Positions 35,038 through 43,813 of a stretch of DNA of 64,000 bases are shown here, one piece after another. The first letter of the stretch is position 1; each line of letters starts with the position of its first letter. A program made the position numbers and the translations under genes. The stretch comes from Sinorhizobium terangae. GTDB taxonomy: Bacteria; Pseudomonadota; Alphaproteobacteria; Rhizobiales; Rhizobiaceae. The stretch is from assembly GCF_009601505.1 (NCBI RefSeq), contig NZ_WITC01000036.1:342127-406126 (forward strand), written 5' to 3'. Under the pieces are notes generated by a model. The model saw only the letters and a list, made by a program, of their open reading frames with translations, was not told where the DNA came from and ran no database searches.

Positions 35038-35112
35038 GGGGTTTCCTCTGCTGCCCGGAGCGCCGCGGCCGTCGTCAACGCTCCGATGTCAAAATACCTT
35101 TCCCCCTCCTTA

Positions 35113-35209
35113 GAGCATTTTCCCGTCTTAGCGAAACGGGGAAATGCTCCAACTCTTTGACGGCGCAATTTCGGACGGAAAACCGTGGCACACTTTTCCT
35201 GGAATTGCC
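35113..35209 (+). repeat. Family C repeat, single copy
   Basis: A first hairpin GAGCATTT...AAATGCTC around a CCCGT/ACGGG stem, then GGACGGAAAACCGT, CACACTTTTCC and TGGAATTGCC. The second half matches the unit tandemly repeated at 37613-37775. A family B copy follows directly. Confidence 0.7.
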
Positions 35210-35317
35210 TCTACAGCGCCGGGCGTCCAATCGGACGCGCCAAGGCCGCTGTAGCACTTTGATTTGCTGCATGATTTTATCCTTAAATCGATTCCGATTT
35301 AAGGAATCATGCAGTAG
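35210..35317 (-). repeat. Family B repeat, inverted full-length copy
   Basis: One of the best-preserved copies: CTACAGCGCC, GGCGTCCAATCGGACGC, GCTGTAGCACTTTGATTTG, GCATGATTTTATCCTT, and the ATCGATTCCGAT core to CATGCAGTAG. With the adjoining family C copy it accounts for most of the 330-bp gap between the RAM-domain gene and the TIGR02186 gene; no gene is seen in the gap. Confidence 0.85.
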
Positions 35318-35369
35318 ACCACCGCCGCACAAAAGGGAACGCGAAGAGGACGCATGTCGATAAGAATAG

Positions 35370-36173
35370 CTACTCCTTGCGAAATAGCAGGCTGGCGCCC
35401 CAGCCGGTGATGACCGCCAGAAGCACGGCAAAGAGACCGTAGATCATCGGCTGCTCGTGCGCTGCGCGCGTGATCGCTTGTTCGAGGCCGGTCTTGACGA
35501 CCGTGAGCGGCAGGGCTTTCGCGGCGACGAAAAGACCATCCCGGAAAAGATAGGCACGCACGACATGGACGCCATTCGGGACGTTGGCGGGGAGGCGCAC
35601 GGACGCCCTGAACAGGCTGGAACTGATGAACCGCACGCCGCCCGGGTCGCGCTGGAAAACACCGCTCTCCTCCCTGATCCGGCGGAACGCGCTGCGGAAC
35701 TCGCCGAGATTGCTGCCGTCGCCGACGAAGCCCAGCGGCACCAGACGCATATGGTCGACGCCGATGCCCATGTTACCCAACTCACCCGGCGGCGCGATCG
35801 TCTCGATGTCACGCGTGCTCGACAGCGAATAGGATTCCGGCACCAGCTCGAAGGTCATCGAACGGGTGTTCACCCAGATGCCGAAGACGCGCTCCTTCCT
35901 TCGTACCGTCGCGTTTTCCTTGGGCCCCTCGAGCGTGACGATGATGCTGTACTTGCCCTGCGCGAGGAGCTTCTCGTCAAAGCCGTCTATGGCACCGAAG
36001 ATCGTGAGGTCCGCGCCGCGAAAGTCGGACGTGATGGAGATTTCTTCCGTCGAGATGCCGATCTCGAGCTTCTCCGCGAATTCCGACACGTCGTCTTGCC
36101 GAATCTGGGCAGCCGCCGGCGCCGCCAGAGCGAGGACCAGAGAGACAAGACATAGGCGCGCGAGATCGAACAT
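35370..36173 (-). CDS. TIGR02186 family membrane-anchored protein
   Basis: A 267-residue protein with a signal peptide (MFDLARLCLVSLVLALAAPAAAQ), a periplasmic beta-rich domain (ISTEEISITSDFRGADLTIFGAID, VRRKERVFGIWVNT) and one C-terminal membrane helix (IYGLFAVLLAVITGWGASLLF). The family is defined in alphaproteobacteria next to TSUP/TauE-SafE exporters, as here: the ATG overlaps the TSUP stop by one base (TGATG). A role with the exporter is likely; the mechanism is unknown. Confidence 0.87.
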   Translation of the reverse strand: MFDLARLCLVSLVLALAAPAAAQIRQDDVSEFAEKLEIGISTEEISITSDFRGADLTIFGAIDGFDEKLLAQGKYSIIVTLEGPKENATVRRKERVFGIWVNTRSMTFELVPESYSLSSTRDIETIAPPGELGNMGIGVDHMRLVPLGFVGDGSNLGEFRSAFRRIREESGVFQRDPGGVRFISSSLFRASVRLPANVPNGVHVVRAYLFRDGLFVAAKALPLTVVKTGLEQAITRAAHEQPMIYGLFAVLLAVITGWGASLLFRKE

Positions 36174-37099
36174 CAGAAGCCGAACCCCGCTGATACAACC
36201 GAATAGACATTCTTCGGCGGAATGATGAGCTCGATCGCCAGCCGGATGCCGACGGCAAGGACGAGCAAGGCAAGCAGCGCCCGCAACTGTTCGCCGCGCA
36301 GCCGCTGGCCGACGCGAACGCCGTATTGCGCCCCGATGACGCCGGCGATCATCAACACGAAAGCGAGCACGATATCGACGGTGTAGTTTGTCGATGCCTG
36401 GACGATCACCGTGTAAGCCGAGACGAAGACGATCTGGAAGAGCGAGGTTCCGACGACGACGCTCGTCGGAATGCGCAAGAGATAGATCATCGCCGGCACC
36501 ATGATGAAGCCGCCGCCGACGCCCATGACCGAGGTCAGGATGCCGATGGCGAAACCGAGGGTGGCGACCGGAATGACGCTCAGATAGATCTTCGATTTCT
36601 TGAACCGCATCTTGAGCGGCAAGCCGTGAATCCAGTTGTGCTGCCCGGGCCTGCGGCGTGGCGTCGACTGGTTCTTCGCGGCCTTGCGCATGGCGCCGAT
36701 ACTCTCCCAGAGCATCAGGCCGCCGACCGAGCCCAGCAGCACGACGTAAAGCAGCGAAATCACCAGATCGAGCTGCCCCACCTGGCGCAACAGCGAGAAA
36801 AGCCAGACGCCCAGCGTTGCGCCGACGAGACCGCCGCAAAGCAGCACCGTGCCCAGCTTGATATCGATTGTGCCCCGGCGGAAATGCGTGATGGCACCGG
36901 AGATCGACGAGGCAACCACCTGATTTGCGCCCGTCGCCACCGCCACCACGGGCGGAATGTTGTAGAAGATCAGCAGCGGCGTGATCAGGAAACCGCCGCC
37001 GACGCCAAACATGCCGGACAGAAATCCGACGGCCGCACCCATGCCGAGAATGATGAGTATGTTCACCGACAACTCTGCAATGGGCAGATAGACCGTCAC
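36173..37099 (-). CDS. TSUP (TauE/SafE) family sulfite/anion exporter
   Basis: A 308-residue membrane protein with eight or so helices in two repeats, each starting with the family signature (LGMGAAVGFLSGMFGVGGGFLITPLL, then FAIGILTSVMGVGGGFIMVPAMIYLL). TSUP proteins move sulfite, sulfoacetate or other anions. A charged cytoplasmic loop (GAMRKAAKNQSTPRRRPGQH) separates the halves. It is coupled to the TIGR02186 gene, and a large repeat cluster lies upstream. Confidence 0.9.
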   Translation of the reverse strand: MTVYLPIAELSVNILIILGMGAAVGFLSGMFGVGGGFLITPLLIFYNIPPVVAVATGANQVVASSISGAITHFRRGTIDIKLGTVLLCGGLVGATLGVWLFSLLRQVGQLDLVISLLYVVLLGSVGGLMLWESIGAMRKAAKNQSTPRRRPGQHNWIHGLPLKMRFKKSKIYLSVIPVATLGFAIGILTSVMGVGGGFIMVPAMIYLLRIPTSVVVGTSLFQIVFVSAYTVIVQASTNYTVDIVLAFVLMIAGVIGAQYGVRVGQRLRGEQLRALLALLVLAVGIRLAIELIIPPKNVYSVVSAGFGF

Positions 37100-37152
37100 G
37101 GCCGGACCTCAATACGACAAAGGCCCGCGACGCGGGCGGAATTGCTGCTCCA

Positions 37153-37300
37153 CAATCCCTAACCGGAATCGATTGAGGAATTGTGCAATGCCTACTGCAT
37201 GTTTCCTTAAATCGGAACCGATTTAAGGACAAAAAACATGCAGCAATTCAAAGCGCTACAGCGACCTTTGTGCGTCTGAAAAGACGCACGATGCTGTAGG
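37153..37300 (+). repeat. Family B repeat, full copy preceded by a half copy
   Basis: A degenerate first hairpin (CACAATCCCTAA...GAGGAATTGTG) is followed by a complete element: CTACTGCATG, CCTTAAATCGGAACCGATTT, ACATGCAGCAATTCAAAGCG, GTGCGTCT...AGACGCAC and GATGCTGTAGG. It lies in the 676-bp gap between the TSUP gene and podJ. The gap also holds the family C tandem array; 37301-37560 shows nothing recognisable. Confidence 0.8.
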
Positions 37301-37561
37301 GTTGTTCGCATCCTGCACGCATCCGGAGAGACGCACGGCGCGACGTTTCAAAGTGGCAAGTGATTTACCACGAGCAGGAATGTATGGCGGCGGACCGCCC
37401 CCTCGGCGACGAGGGACAAGCGGCAATTCCTCATGCGCCCCATGGTCCGAGCTGTCAACCTTTTCAGGCACATGGCCTCCAGACTTCGCCCCTGAACCCT
37501 GTCGCGCCGATCTGCGGCTTTATTGCGGCGGCTAAAACCACAGCATGCGCGCGCCGCTGGA

Positions 37562-37776
37562 AGATCATTTCGTTGTTTTATTGAAACAGTGAAATGACCC
37601 AGCTCCTTGCTGCGACGCGATTCCGGACGGAAAACCGCTGCGCACTTTTTCCTGGAATTGCTCTTTGAAGCGACGCAATTCCGGACGGAGAACCGCTGCG
37701 CACTTTTCCTGGAATTGCTCTTTGAAGCGACGCAATTCCGGACGGAAAACCGCTGCGCACTTTTCCTGGAATTGCT
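37562..37776 (+). repeat. Family C repeat with a tandem triplication
   Basis: A first hairpin GATCATTTC...GAAATGACC is followed by three successive copies of a 57-58 bp unit starting at 37613, 37671 and 37728. Each runs CGACGC(G/A)ATTCCGGACGG, AAAACCGCTGCGCAC, TTTTCCTGGAATTGCT, and the first two end in CTTTGAAG. The copies differ by only a few bases, so the expansion looks recent. The array ends on the stop codon of podJ (opposite strand). Confidence 0.9.
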
Positions 37777-40700
37777 TAGGAATTCCGCTTCAAGAGTTCC
37801 CTGACGAGTGCGTCGGTGATCTCTCCGGTCGGCTCCTGGCCAATGGATTTCTGGAAGGCCTTGATGGCGGCAATCGTTTTCTTGCCCAGGTATCCATCCG
37901 GCGTCCCGGCGTCAAAACCATTGTTGTTGAGAATCGCCTGAATATTGCGCACGGCCTTGCTCATATCGACCGTGGCTGTCTTGGTCGGCGGACCGACCCA
38001 GGCGTCGGGGATATCGACGCTGTTCGCCTTGGCGTCGGCCGGCTGGACTTTCCATGCGTCGGCCTTGGCCATGGCGCTCGCCAGTTGTTCGGGATTCATC
38101 GCCTTGGCAATCTCGTCGCGCTTTTCGCCGGCATCCTTGTCGCCGTCGCGAGCCGCAATCGAGAACCATTTGTAGGATTCTTCCAGATCCTGCTTGACGC
38201 CATTGCCGCGGGCATAAAGCACTGCGAGGTTGAACTGGCTGTCGCGGACGCCGAGGCTCGCCGCCTTCTCGAACCATTTGGCGGCCTCGGCGAAGTCCGG
38301 TGCCCCGTCGCGGCCGCTGGCGAGCATGACCGCGAGATTGTGGGTCGCGCTGGCGTTGCCCGCGGCCGCCGCCTTGAGATAGAGCGCCTTCGCCTTCACG
38401 GTGTCGCGCGCGACGCCTGCCCCTTTTTCATAGAGATTGGCAAGCCGGTACTCGGCGGGGATCACGCCGGCATCCGCCGCGCGCTGATACCATTTTGCCG
38501 CTTCCGCGGGATCTTCCTTGACGCCGCGGCCTTCGGTGAAGCGTGTGCCGATCTCATAGAAAGCGAGAGGATCGCCACCCTTGGCGGCCGTGACAAGAGC
38601 GGGAGGACCAAAGCCTTCGGGAAGGACTACGTTGCCGGCCTTGGCGATCGGCTCGAATGTGCCCGCCTTGGCGGTGACGGCGGGAGCGACCTCAAACGTC
38701 GATGCGCTCGCCTGCGCCGGTTCGCTTGCCGGATGCAGCAAGGGTGCGTGGCTGCCGGCGGTAACGGGCGCTGTCTCGGCCGCCTTCGCGGCGGGCACCG
38801 AATTCGCGGCCGGGGCGGCATTCGCTGTCGCAGCGGCCCCTGGCGCGGGCGCTGCTTTTGCCACCGGCGCCTCTGCCTGTGTCTTTGCAACAGGGGCGGC
38901 GGCCGTTTCGGTCAGACGGTCGTCCACCGCCTTCGCTTCTGCAACTTGCGGAACAGCCTTCTGCTCGATCACTGCTGCCGGCTGGATTTCGGGCGTGTCC
39001 TTGCCCTTGAGGACGGTGCTGACGAGGGGATAGGACATGATCGCCAGCAGCACCGCACCGACCGCCATCAGGATCGGACGGCGATGACGGGCAAAGGCAC
39101 CGGCAACGGACCAACCGCTGCTGTCCTTCACGCTGAGCGTATCCGCCTCCTCGACCGCCAATTGCGCCGCGCGGCGTGCAGCCGCAATGAAATCGGCCTT
39201 GTCGCCCTCGAAGGCCGGCTGGCTGCCGCGGCTCATCTGACCGGCGCGGACGCGCTCGAGAATCTTCTTGACGTCCGGCGCGCCGGAGCCGGGCTCGAGC
39301 AGCTGGTTGGCATCCTCGGGGGCGAGCATCTCGGACGGGTCGATCGATGGAGCGGGTTCGACCACCTGCCGCACACGCTCAGGCAACGCGGCAGTTCGTT
39401 TTCCGCTGAAGCGACGGGTGAGCCCTGCGAGCAATCCCGTCTTGGCAGAGGGAGCCGGCTCCCGAACCTCGTCCTTTTCGACCGTCGAAACCGCCTCGGC
39501 AACCACCACATCATCGACTGCGGCGGAAGCCGGCTCGATGACCGTCGCCTCGTCTTCCGCCTGCAGCACCTGAACATTGCGCTCGGTATCGTCGTCGCGA
39601 TCGTCGAGACCGGCTCTACCGAAAGTGTTGCCGAATTCCGGCTGCGCGGCCCTCGGCATTGCGGGAATGCCGCGCGTTATCGCGGCCTCGGAGCGCCCAA
39701 CGGCTGCGACAGGCCCGCGGTCTTCGAGCAGTTCCAGCTTCTCGGCAATCTGAACCAGCGTTTCATGAAGGGCTTCGAACGTGCGTGCCGTGCGTTCGTT
39801 GCTCGAACGGCTGAGATCCTCGAGCGTCCTCAGATCCTCGGCAAGCGCCGAGATTGCCGCCATGTCGCCGCTGGCATGCATCGGCCCATTCTTGGTAAAG
39901 GCCTCCATGACGGCTTCGGCCGCCTGGCGCGCTGCCTCGATGATGTACTCGTCGCTCGTTGCCAGATAGTCTTCAAGCGCGCTCATCCGGCTTTCGAAAT
40001 CCACCGGAGCCGCACCGACCTCGACGCGCGGCTGGCCGATCAGGGTCGACAGATTGGCGATCTGAGTCTCGAGGTTGCGCAGCGCCTCACGGTCGTCGAA
40101 TGGAGCGGCATGCGTTTCCTCCAGCCGTTGCGCGATATCCGCAAGGCGGTCTTCCAGACGCTCGAAGCGCTGATCCGCCACGGGTGGCGCGGCGTGCATG
40201 TTCAAGTCGTCGATCCGGCGCGCGAGATAGTCGAGGCGTTCGGCCAGAGCCGAGTTGACGCTTCCCTGGTCCAGAGCCTCGATTCGCTGAGAAATATCGG
40301 CGAGATAGTCAGCCAATTCCGCTTGCGCGTTTTTCTGGTTGCTCTCAAGCAGCATCGAGAGTTCGTCGAGGCGCTCCTCGAGACGGGTCGCGGCCTTTTC
40401 GCCCGACAGCTCTTCGATGCGCGCGGTCAGCGCTTCGATCCGTGCCCCGAGCCCGGCCTCGACGGGTCGAGAGACTTCGTCGATCTGCCGCGAGAGATCG
40501 CCGAGCCGACTTTCGAGACGGCTGACGAGAGCGTTGTCAAAATCGGCCGCATTGCGGCCATTGACCGCGATTGCCCGGCTGATTTCATCGAACCGTGCGT
40601 CGAAATCGGCAAGCTGCGAGACGAGGCGGCCGTCCTCCGGCTGCATTTGGCGCCCCAGGAGCTCGATCGCATCGGCAATCGCGAGCAGCTTTTCCTGCAA

Positions 40701-41480
40701 TCCGTCGAAGGCCGCTCCGTTATCCAACGCGCCGATTTGCGACTTGATGTCATCGAGCCTGTAGGCGAGAGCCACGAGCTCGTCGTCGCGATTCCGGTCG
40801 AAGGCGTTCAAGCGCTCCTCGACATCCTTCCAGCGGTTTTCCAGTCGGCGGATGCCGTCCTCGTTGGCCAGGCCGTCGATCAGCGCCCTGAGGCCATCGA
40901 ATTCGGCGCGCAGCGCGTCCGCCTGAGCTGGCGACGCCTGCCGGCCGAGCTGATGAATGCCATCCGCCAGGCGCTGCATATCTGCCCGAATGTCCTCAGC
41001 GAAAAGATGATCCTGCGCCTCGGCCTTGATGCCGCGGATTTCCGATCTGAGAGCACTCAGTTCGCGAACAAGCCCGTCACTGATATCGCGCTTCAACTCC
41101 TGCCGCAGGCCGACCAGAGCTTCGGCTATATCGGCCGCAGCCGACGCGGATCGCGCGGGTGCGGCGGGCGTTCGCGGCGCCTCCTGGACGCGGCTGGAAA
41201 CAAAACGATCGGCCTCCCGCGCGGCGATACGTTCGCGCAGCGACGTCCGCTCGCGGCTTGCGTTCAGGGCGCGCTGGCGCTCTAGGATTTCTGAGACAGC
41301 GTCGCTGGTCGTCGCCGAGCGCTCGGCCTGTCGCTCCTGGGCGTCACGCCCCGCGCCGCTCATCAAGCCTTCGATACGCGCCTCCAGGCCCTCTATCGTT
41401 CGGTTCAGGGCATCAAGCGACGGCCTGTCGCTGTAGGACGGGATGCTTGCGCGCTGAGGATTGGATCGCGATCCGTTCAT
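37776..41480 (-). CDS. podJ: Polarity factor PodJ
   Basis: A 1234-residue protein. Residues about 1-700 are charged helical/coiled-coil repeats (many LEDRLADIAQRLEE-like heptads). One membrane helix follows (about 797-820, ILMAVGAVLLAIMSYPLV), then an Ala/Pro-rich periplasmic linker, Sel1-type repeats (about 967-1117, AAKWYQRAADAG, AAKWFEKAASLG) and a C-terminal peptidoglycan-binding domain (IQAILNNNGFDAGTPDGYLG). This is the layout of PodJ, which marks the new pole and recruits cell-cycle and envelope proteins; in S. meliloti the homologue is PodJ1. GAAGAG precedes the ATG at 41480. The stop abuts a tandem repeat array. Confidence 0.92.
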   Translation of the reverse strand: MNGSRSNPQRASIPSYSDRPSLDALNRTIEGLEARIEGLMSGAGRDAQERQAERSATTSDAVSEILERQRALNASRERTSLRERIAAREADRFVSSRVQEAPRTPAAPARSASAAADIAEALVGLRQELKRDISDGLVRELSALRSEIRGIKAEAQDHLFAEDIRADMQRLADGIHQLGRQASPAQADALRAEFDGLRALIDGLANEDGIRRLENRWKDVEERLNAFDRNRDDELVALAYRLDDIKSQIGALDNGAAFDGLQEKLLAIADAIELLGRQMQPEDGRLVSQLADFDARFDEISRAIAVNGRNAADFDNALVSRLESRLGDLSRQIDEVSRPVEAGLGARIEALTARIEELSGEKAATRLEERLDELSMLLESNQKNAQAELADYLADISQRIEALDQGSVNSALAERLDYLARRIDDLNMHAAPPVADQRFERLEDRLADIAQRLEETHAAPFDDREALRNLETQIANLSTLIGQPRVEVGAAPVDFESRMSALEDYLATSDEYIIEAARQAAEAVMEAFTKNGPMHASGDMAAISALAEDLRTLEDLSRSSNERTARTFEALHETLVQIAEKLELLEDRGPVAAVGRSEAAITRGIPAMPRAAQPEFGNTFGRAGLDDRDDDTERNVQVLQAEDEATVIEPASAAVDDVVVAEAVSTVEKDEVREPAPSAKTGLLAGLTRRFSGKRTAALPERVRQVVEPAPSIDPSEMLAPEDANQLLEPGSGAPDVKKILERVRAGQMSRGSQPAFEGDKADFIAAARRAAQLAVEEADTLSVKDSSGWSVAGAFARHRRPILMAVGAVLLAIMSYPLVSTVLKGKDTPEIQPAAVIEQKAVPQVAEAKAVDDRLTETAAAPVAKTQAEAPVAKAAPAPGAAATANAAPAANSVPAAKAAETAPVTAGSHAPLLHPASEPAQASASTFEVAPAVTAKAGTFEPIAKAGNVVLPEGFGPPALVTAAKGGDPLAFYEIGTRFTEGRGVKEDPAEAAKWYQRAADAGVIPAEYRLANLYEKGAGVARDTVKAKALYLKAAAAGNASATHNLAVMLASGRDGAPDFAEAAKWFEKAASLGVRDSQFNLAVLYARGNGVKQDLEESYKWFSIAARDGDKDAGEKRDEIAKAMNPEQLASAMAKADAWKVQPADAKANSVDIPDAWVGPPTKTATVDMSKAVRNIQAILNNNGFDAGTPDGYLGKKTIAAIKAFQKSIGQEPTGEITDALVRELLKRNS

Positions 41481-41638
41481 TGTCTCTTCGCCCCTGTCGT
41501 TGACCATCACCGAAAGCCGCGACGGGAAGAGCCAGGCTCCGAGTGGCGGTGCGATCGATGTTGCCAAAGCAACAACAGCGCGTGGACGGGACCGGTTGCA
41601 GCTTTGACTATCTCACCACCCACAATTCCTTAAACGTG

Positions 41639-41654
41639 GTAAATAAGCAGTTAA
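41639..41654 (-). promoter_or_regulatory. Possible CtrA-like site upstream of podJ
   Basis: Read on the podJ strand the sequence is TTAA, seven bases, then TTTAC, one mismatch from the CtrA consensus TTAA-N7-TTAAC. It is about 160 bp before the start codon in an AT-rich patch. One-mismatch sites are common in AT-rich DNA, so this is weak. Confidence 0.25.
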
Positions 41655-41763
41655 TCAGTCTCAATTATTTAACGTTTTGTCAGGATCACGGCCGTTGCGC
41701 GCGCTCGGGCACGGGGATTTCCCTTCATGACGGCGCGATCGCAAAACTTTTCAAAACATCCAC

Positions 41764-41791
41764 ATTTTGACGTTTACGCAAACGTCAAAAT
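41764..41791. promoter_or_regulatory. 28-bp palindromic operator ahead of the fatty-acid operon
   Basis: Perfect 12-bp arms, ATTTTGACGTTT and AAACGTCAAAAT, around ACGC, 117 bp before the acyl-CoA dehydrogenase start. Length and symmetry point to a strong dimeric-repressor site. The core resembles sites I recall for MerR-type LiuR regulators of fatty-acid and branched-chain catabolism in proteobacteria, but that match is from memory. The rest of the 427-bp gap to podJ is AT-rich and contains no gene. Confidence 0.6.
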
Positions 41792-41907
41792 TTCGTAGCA
41801 TCCAGCCGGCGATGCGAGACCGCGCCCGGCGGTGTACGCTCGAAGCATTGAGAATCGGGCAGACCGCACTCTGGCGCGTGCCCGAAGGGAGATAAGGCGA
41901 GGAACGA

Positions 41908-43704
41908 ATGCCCATCTACAAGGCCCCGGTTGACGATACCCTGTTCATCCTCAACGACGTGCTCGGCATCGAGCGGTACAACAACCTGCCGGGCTTTGCC
42001 GATGCAACCCCCGACACGGTGGCGGCGATCGTCGGCGAGGCTGCCAAACTCGCGGAAGAGGCGCTTCTCCCGATCAACCTCTCGGGCGACCAGGAGGGTT
42101 GCAGACGCCACGACGACGGCTCGGTCACCGTGCCGAAGGGCTTCAAGCAGGCCTTTGATCTCTATCGCGAAGGCGGCTGGCTCGGCCTTGCGGCACCGGA
42201 AGAATTCGGCGGCCAGGCCCTGCCCTACACACTGCACACCGCCGTCGGCGAATTCATGTCCGCTGCCAACATGTCGCTGATGATGTATCCGGGCCTGACG
42301 CAGGGGGCGATCGCCGCCATTCTCGTTCACGGCTCCGAGGAGCAGAAGCGAACGTACCTGCCGAAGATGGTGGACGGCACCTGGACCGGTACGATGAATC
42401 TGACGGAGCCCCATTGCGGCACCGACCTCGGGCTCCTGCGCACCAAGGCCGTGCCGAATGGCGACGGCTCCTACAGGATTTCAGGCCAGAAGATCTTTAT
42501 CTCCGCCGGCGAGCACGACATGGCCGAGAACATCATCCATTTGGTGCTCGCTCGCATCGAGGGGGCACCGGAAGGCGTCAAGGGAATCTCGCTCTTTATC
42601 GTGCCGAAGTTCAGGCTCAACGATAGTGGCGAACCCGGCGAGCGCAATGGCGTCTCCTGCGGTGCGATCGAAGAGAAGATGGGCATTCACGGCAACGCCA
42701 CCTGCGTCATGAACTACGACGAGGCGACCGGCTACCTGATCGGTGCGGAGAACAAAGGCCTCAGCGCCATGTTCGTGATGATGAACGAGGCCCGTCTTGC
42801 CGTCGGCATGCAGGGGCTCGCGATCGCCGAGATCGCCTATCAGAATGCCGCCAACTACGCGCGCGAACGCCTCCAGGGCCGCTCGCTTTCCGGCCCGAAG
42901 TCACCGGACAAGAACGCCGATCCGATCATCGTCCACCCGGACGTCCGCCGTGCACTGATGACGATCAAGGCGTTCAACGAAGGCGGCCGCGCCTTCACGC
43001 TCTGGACAGCGCTGAAATCCGATATCGCCCACCGCTCCGACAGCGAAGAGGATCGCCAGGCCGCCGACGATATTCTCGGCCTGATGACCCCGATCCTCAA
43101 GGGCGTCCTGACCGATCGGGGCTTCGACCACACGGTCATGGCACAGCAGGTCTTTGGCGGTCACGGCTATATCGAAGAGCACGGCATGAGCCAGTACGTG
43201 CGCGATGCCCGCATCGCCATGATCTACGAGGGTGCCAACGGCATCCAGGCGCTCGACCTCGTCGGCCGCAAGCTGGCGATGAACGGCGGCCGCGCCGTCA
43301 TGGCGCTCTTCAAGGAAATCGGCGATTTCTGCGAGGAAAACCGCAGCGACGAGAAGCTGTCGGGCTACACCAAGGCACTGAAGAAAGGACTGAACGATCT
43401 GCAGGCGGCAACCATGTGGTTCATGCAGAACGCCATGGCAAAACCCGACAATGCCGGCGCCGGCTCCACGGATTACATGCATCTCTTCGGCCTCGTCGTG
43501 CTCGGCTACATGTGGGCCAGGATCGCCAAGACGGCTGAGGACAAGCTCGCCGGTGGCGAAACCGAACGCGCGGACTATCTCAAGAACAAGCTCATCACGG
43601 CCCGGTTCTACATGGAGCGCATCATGCCCGAAACGGCACTGCGGAAAGCCCGTATCGAAACCGGCGCCGACACGCTGATGGCGCTGGACGCCGCCGCGTT
43701 CTGA
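41908..43704 (+). CDS. Acyl-CoA dehydrogenase (long form with C-terminal extension)
   Basis: A 598-residue FAD enzyme for the first step of beta-oxidation. It is about 200 residues longer than the usual 380-400, because it has the extra N-terminal helix and a C-terminal domain found in the AidB/FadE5-like branch. Motifs: [19 protein letters not shown] (flavin/substrate region), [24 protein letters not shown] (FAD binding and the catalytic-base region). It is the first gene of an operon with thiolase and multifunctional enzyme genes. In S. meliloti the operon is usually given fad names; exact chain length is unknown. Confidence 0.93.
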   Translation: MPIYKAPVDDTLFILNDVLGIERYNNLPGFADATPDTVAAIVGEAAKLAEEALLPINLSGDQEGCRRHDDGSVTVPKGFKQAFDLYREGGWLGLAAPEEFGGQALPYTLHTAVGEFMSAANMSLMMYPGLTQGAIAAILVHGSEEQKRTYLPKMVDGTWTGTMNLTEPHCGTDLGLLRTKAVPNGDGSYRISGQKIFISAGEHDMAENIIHLVLARIEGAPEGVKGISLFIVPKFRLNDSGEPGERNGVSCGAIEEKMGIHGNATCVMNYDEATGYLIGAENKGLSAMFVMMNEARLAVGMQGLAIAEIAYQNAANYARERLQGRSLSGPKSPDKNADPIIVHPDVRRALMTIKAFNEGGRAFTLWTALKSDIAHRSDSEEDRQAADDILGLMTPILKGVLTDRGFDHTVMAQQVFGGHGYIEEHGMSQYVRDARIAMIYEGANGIQALDLVGRKLAMNGGRAVMALFKEIGDFCEENRSDEKLSGYTKALKKGLNDLQAATMWFMQNAMAKPDNAGAGSTDYMHLFGLVVLGYMWARIAKTAEDKLAGGETERADYLKNKLITARFYMERIMPETALRKARIETGADTLMALDAAAF

Positions 43705-43813
43705 TTTCACACTCGGAGCAGGATGGGGAAAGCGCGGGGCGGCTTCGGCAAGCATCCCGCTCCAATGCATCAAGCGCGGCTCGAAGCGATGCCGCCCAAA
43801 GGGAGATCAAGAG

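Noticed and set aside
37613-37776. Tandem 57-58 bp units as a possible CRISPR array
   Set aside because: The units are contiguous near-identical copies without variable spacers, and there are no cas genes.
37665-41285. A 1206-codon open frame opposite podJ
   Set aside because: It is the antisense shadow of a long GC-rich coding sequence: Arg-rich, no recognisable domain, starts in the family C repeat, while podJ on the other strand has clear domains.
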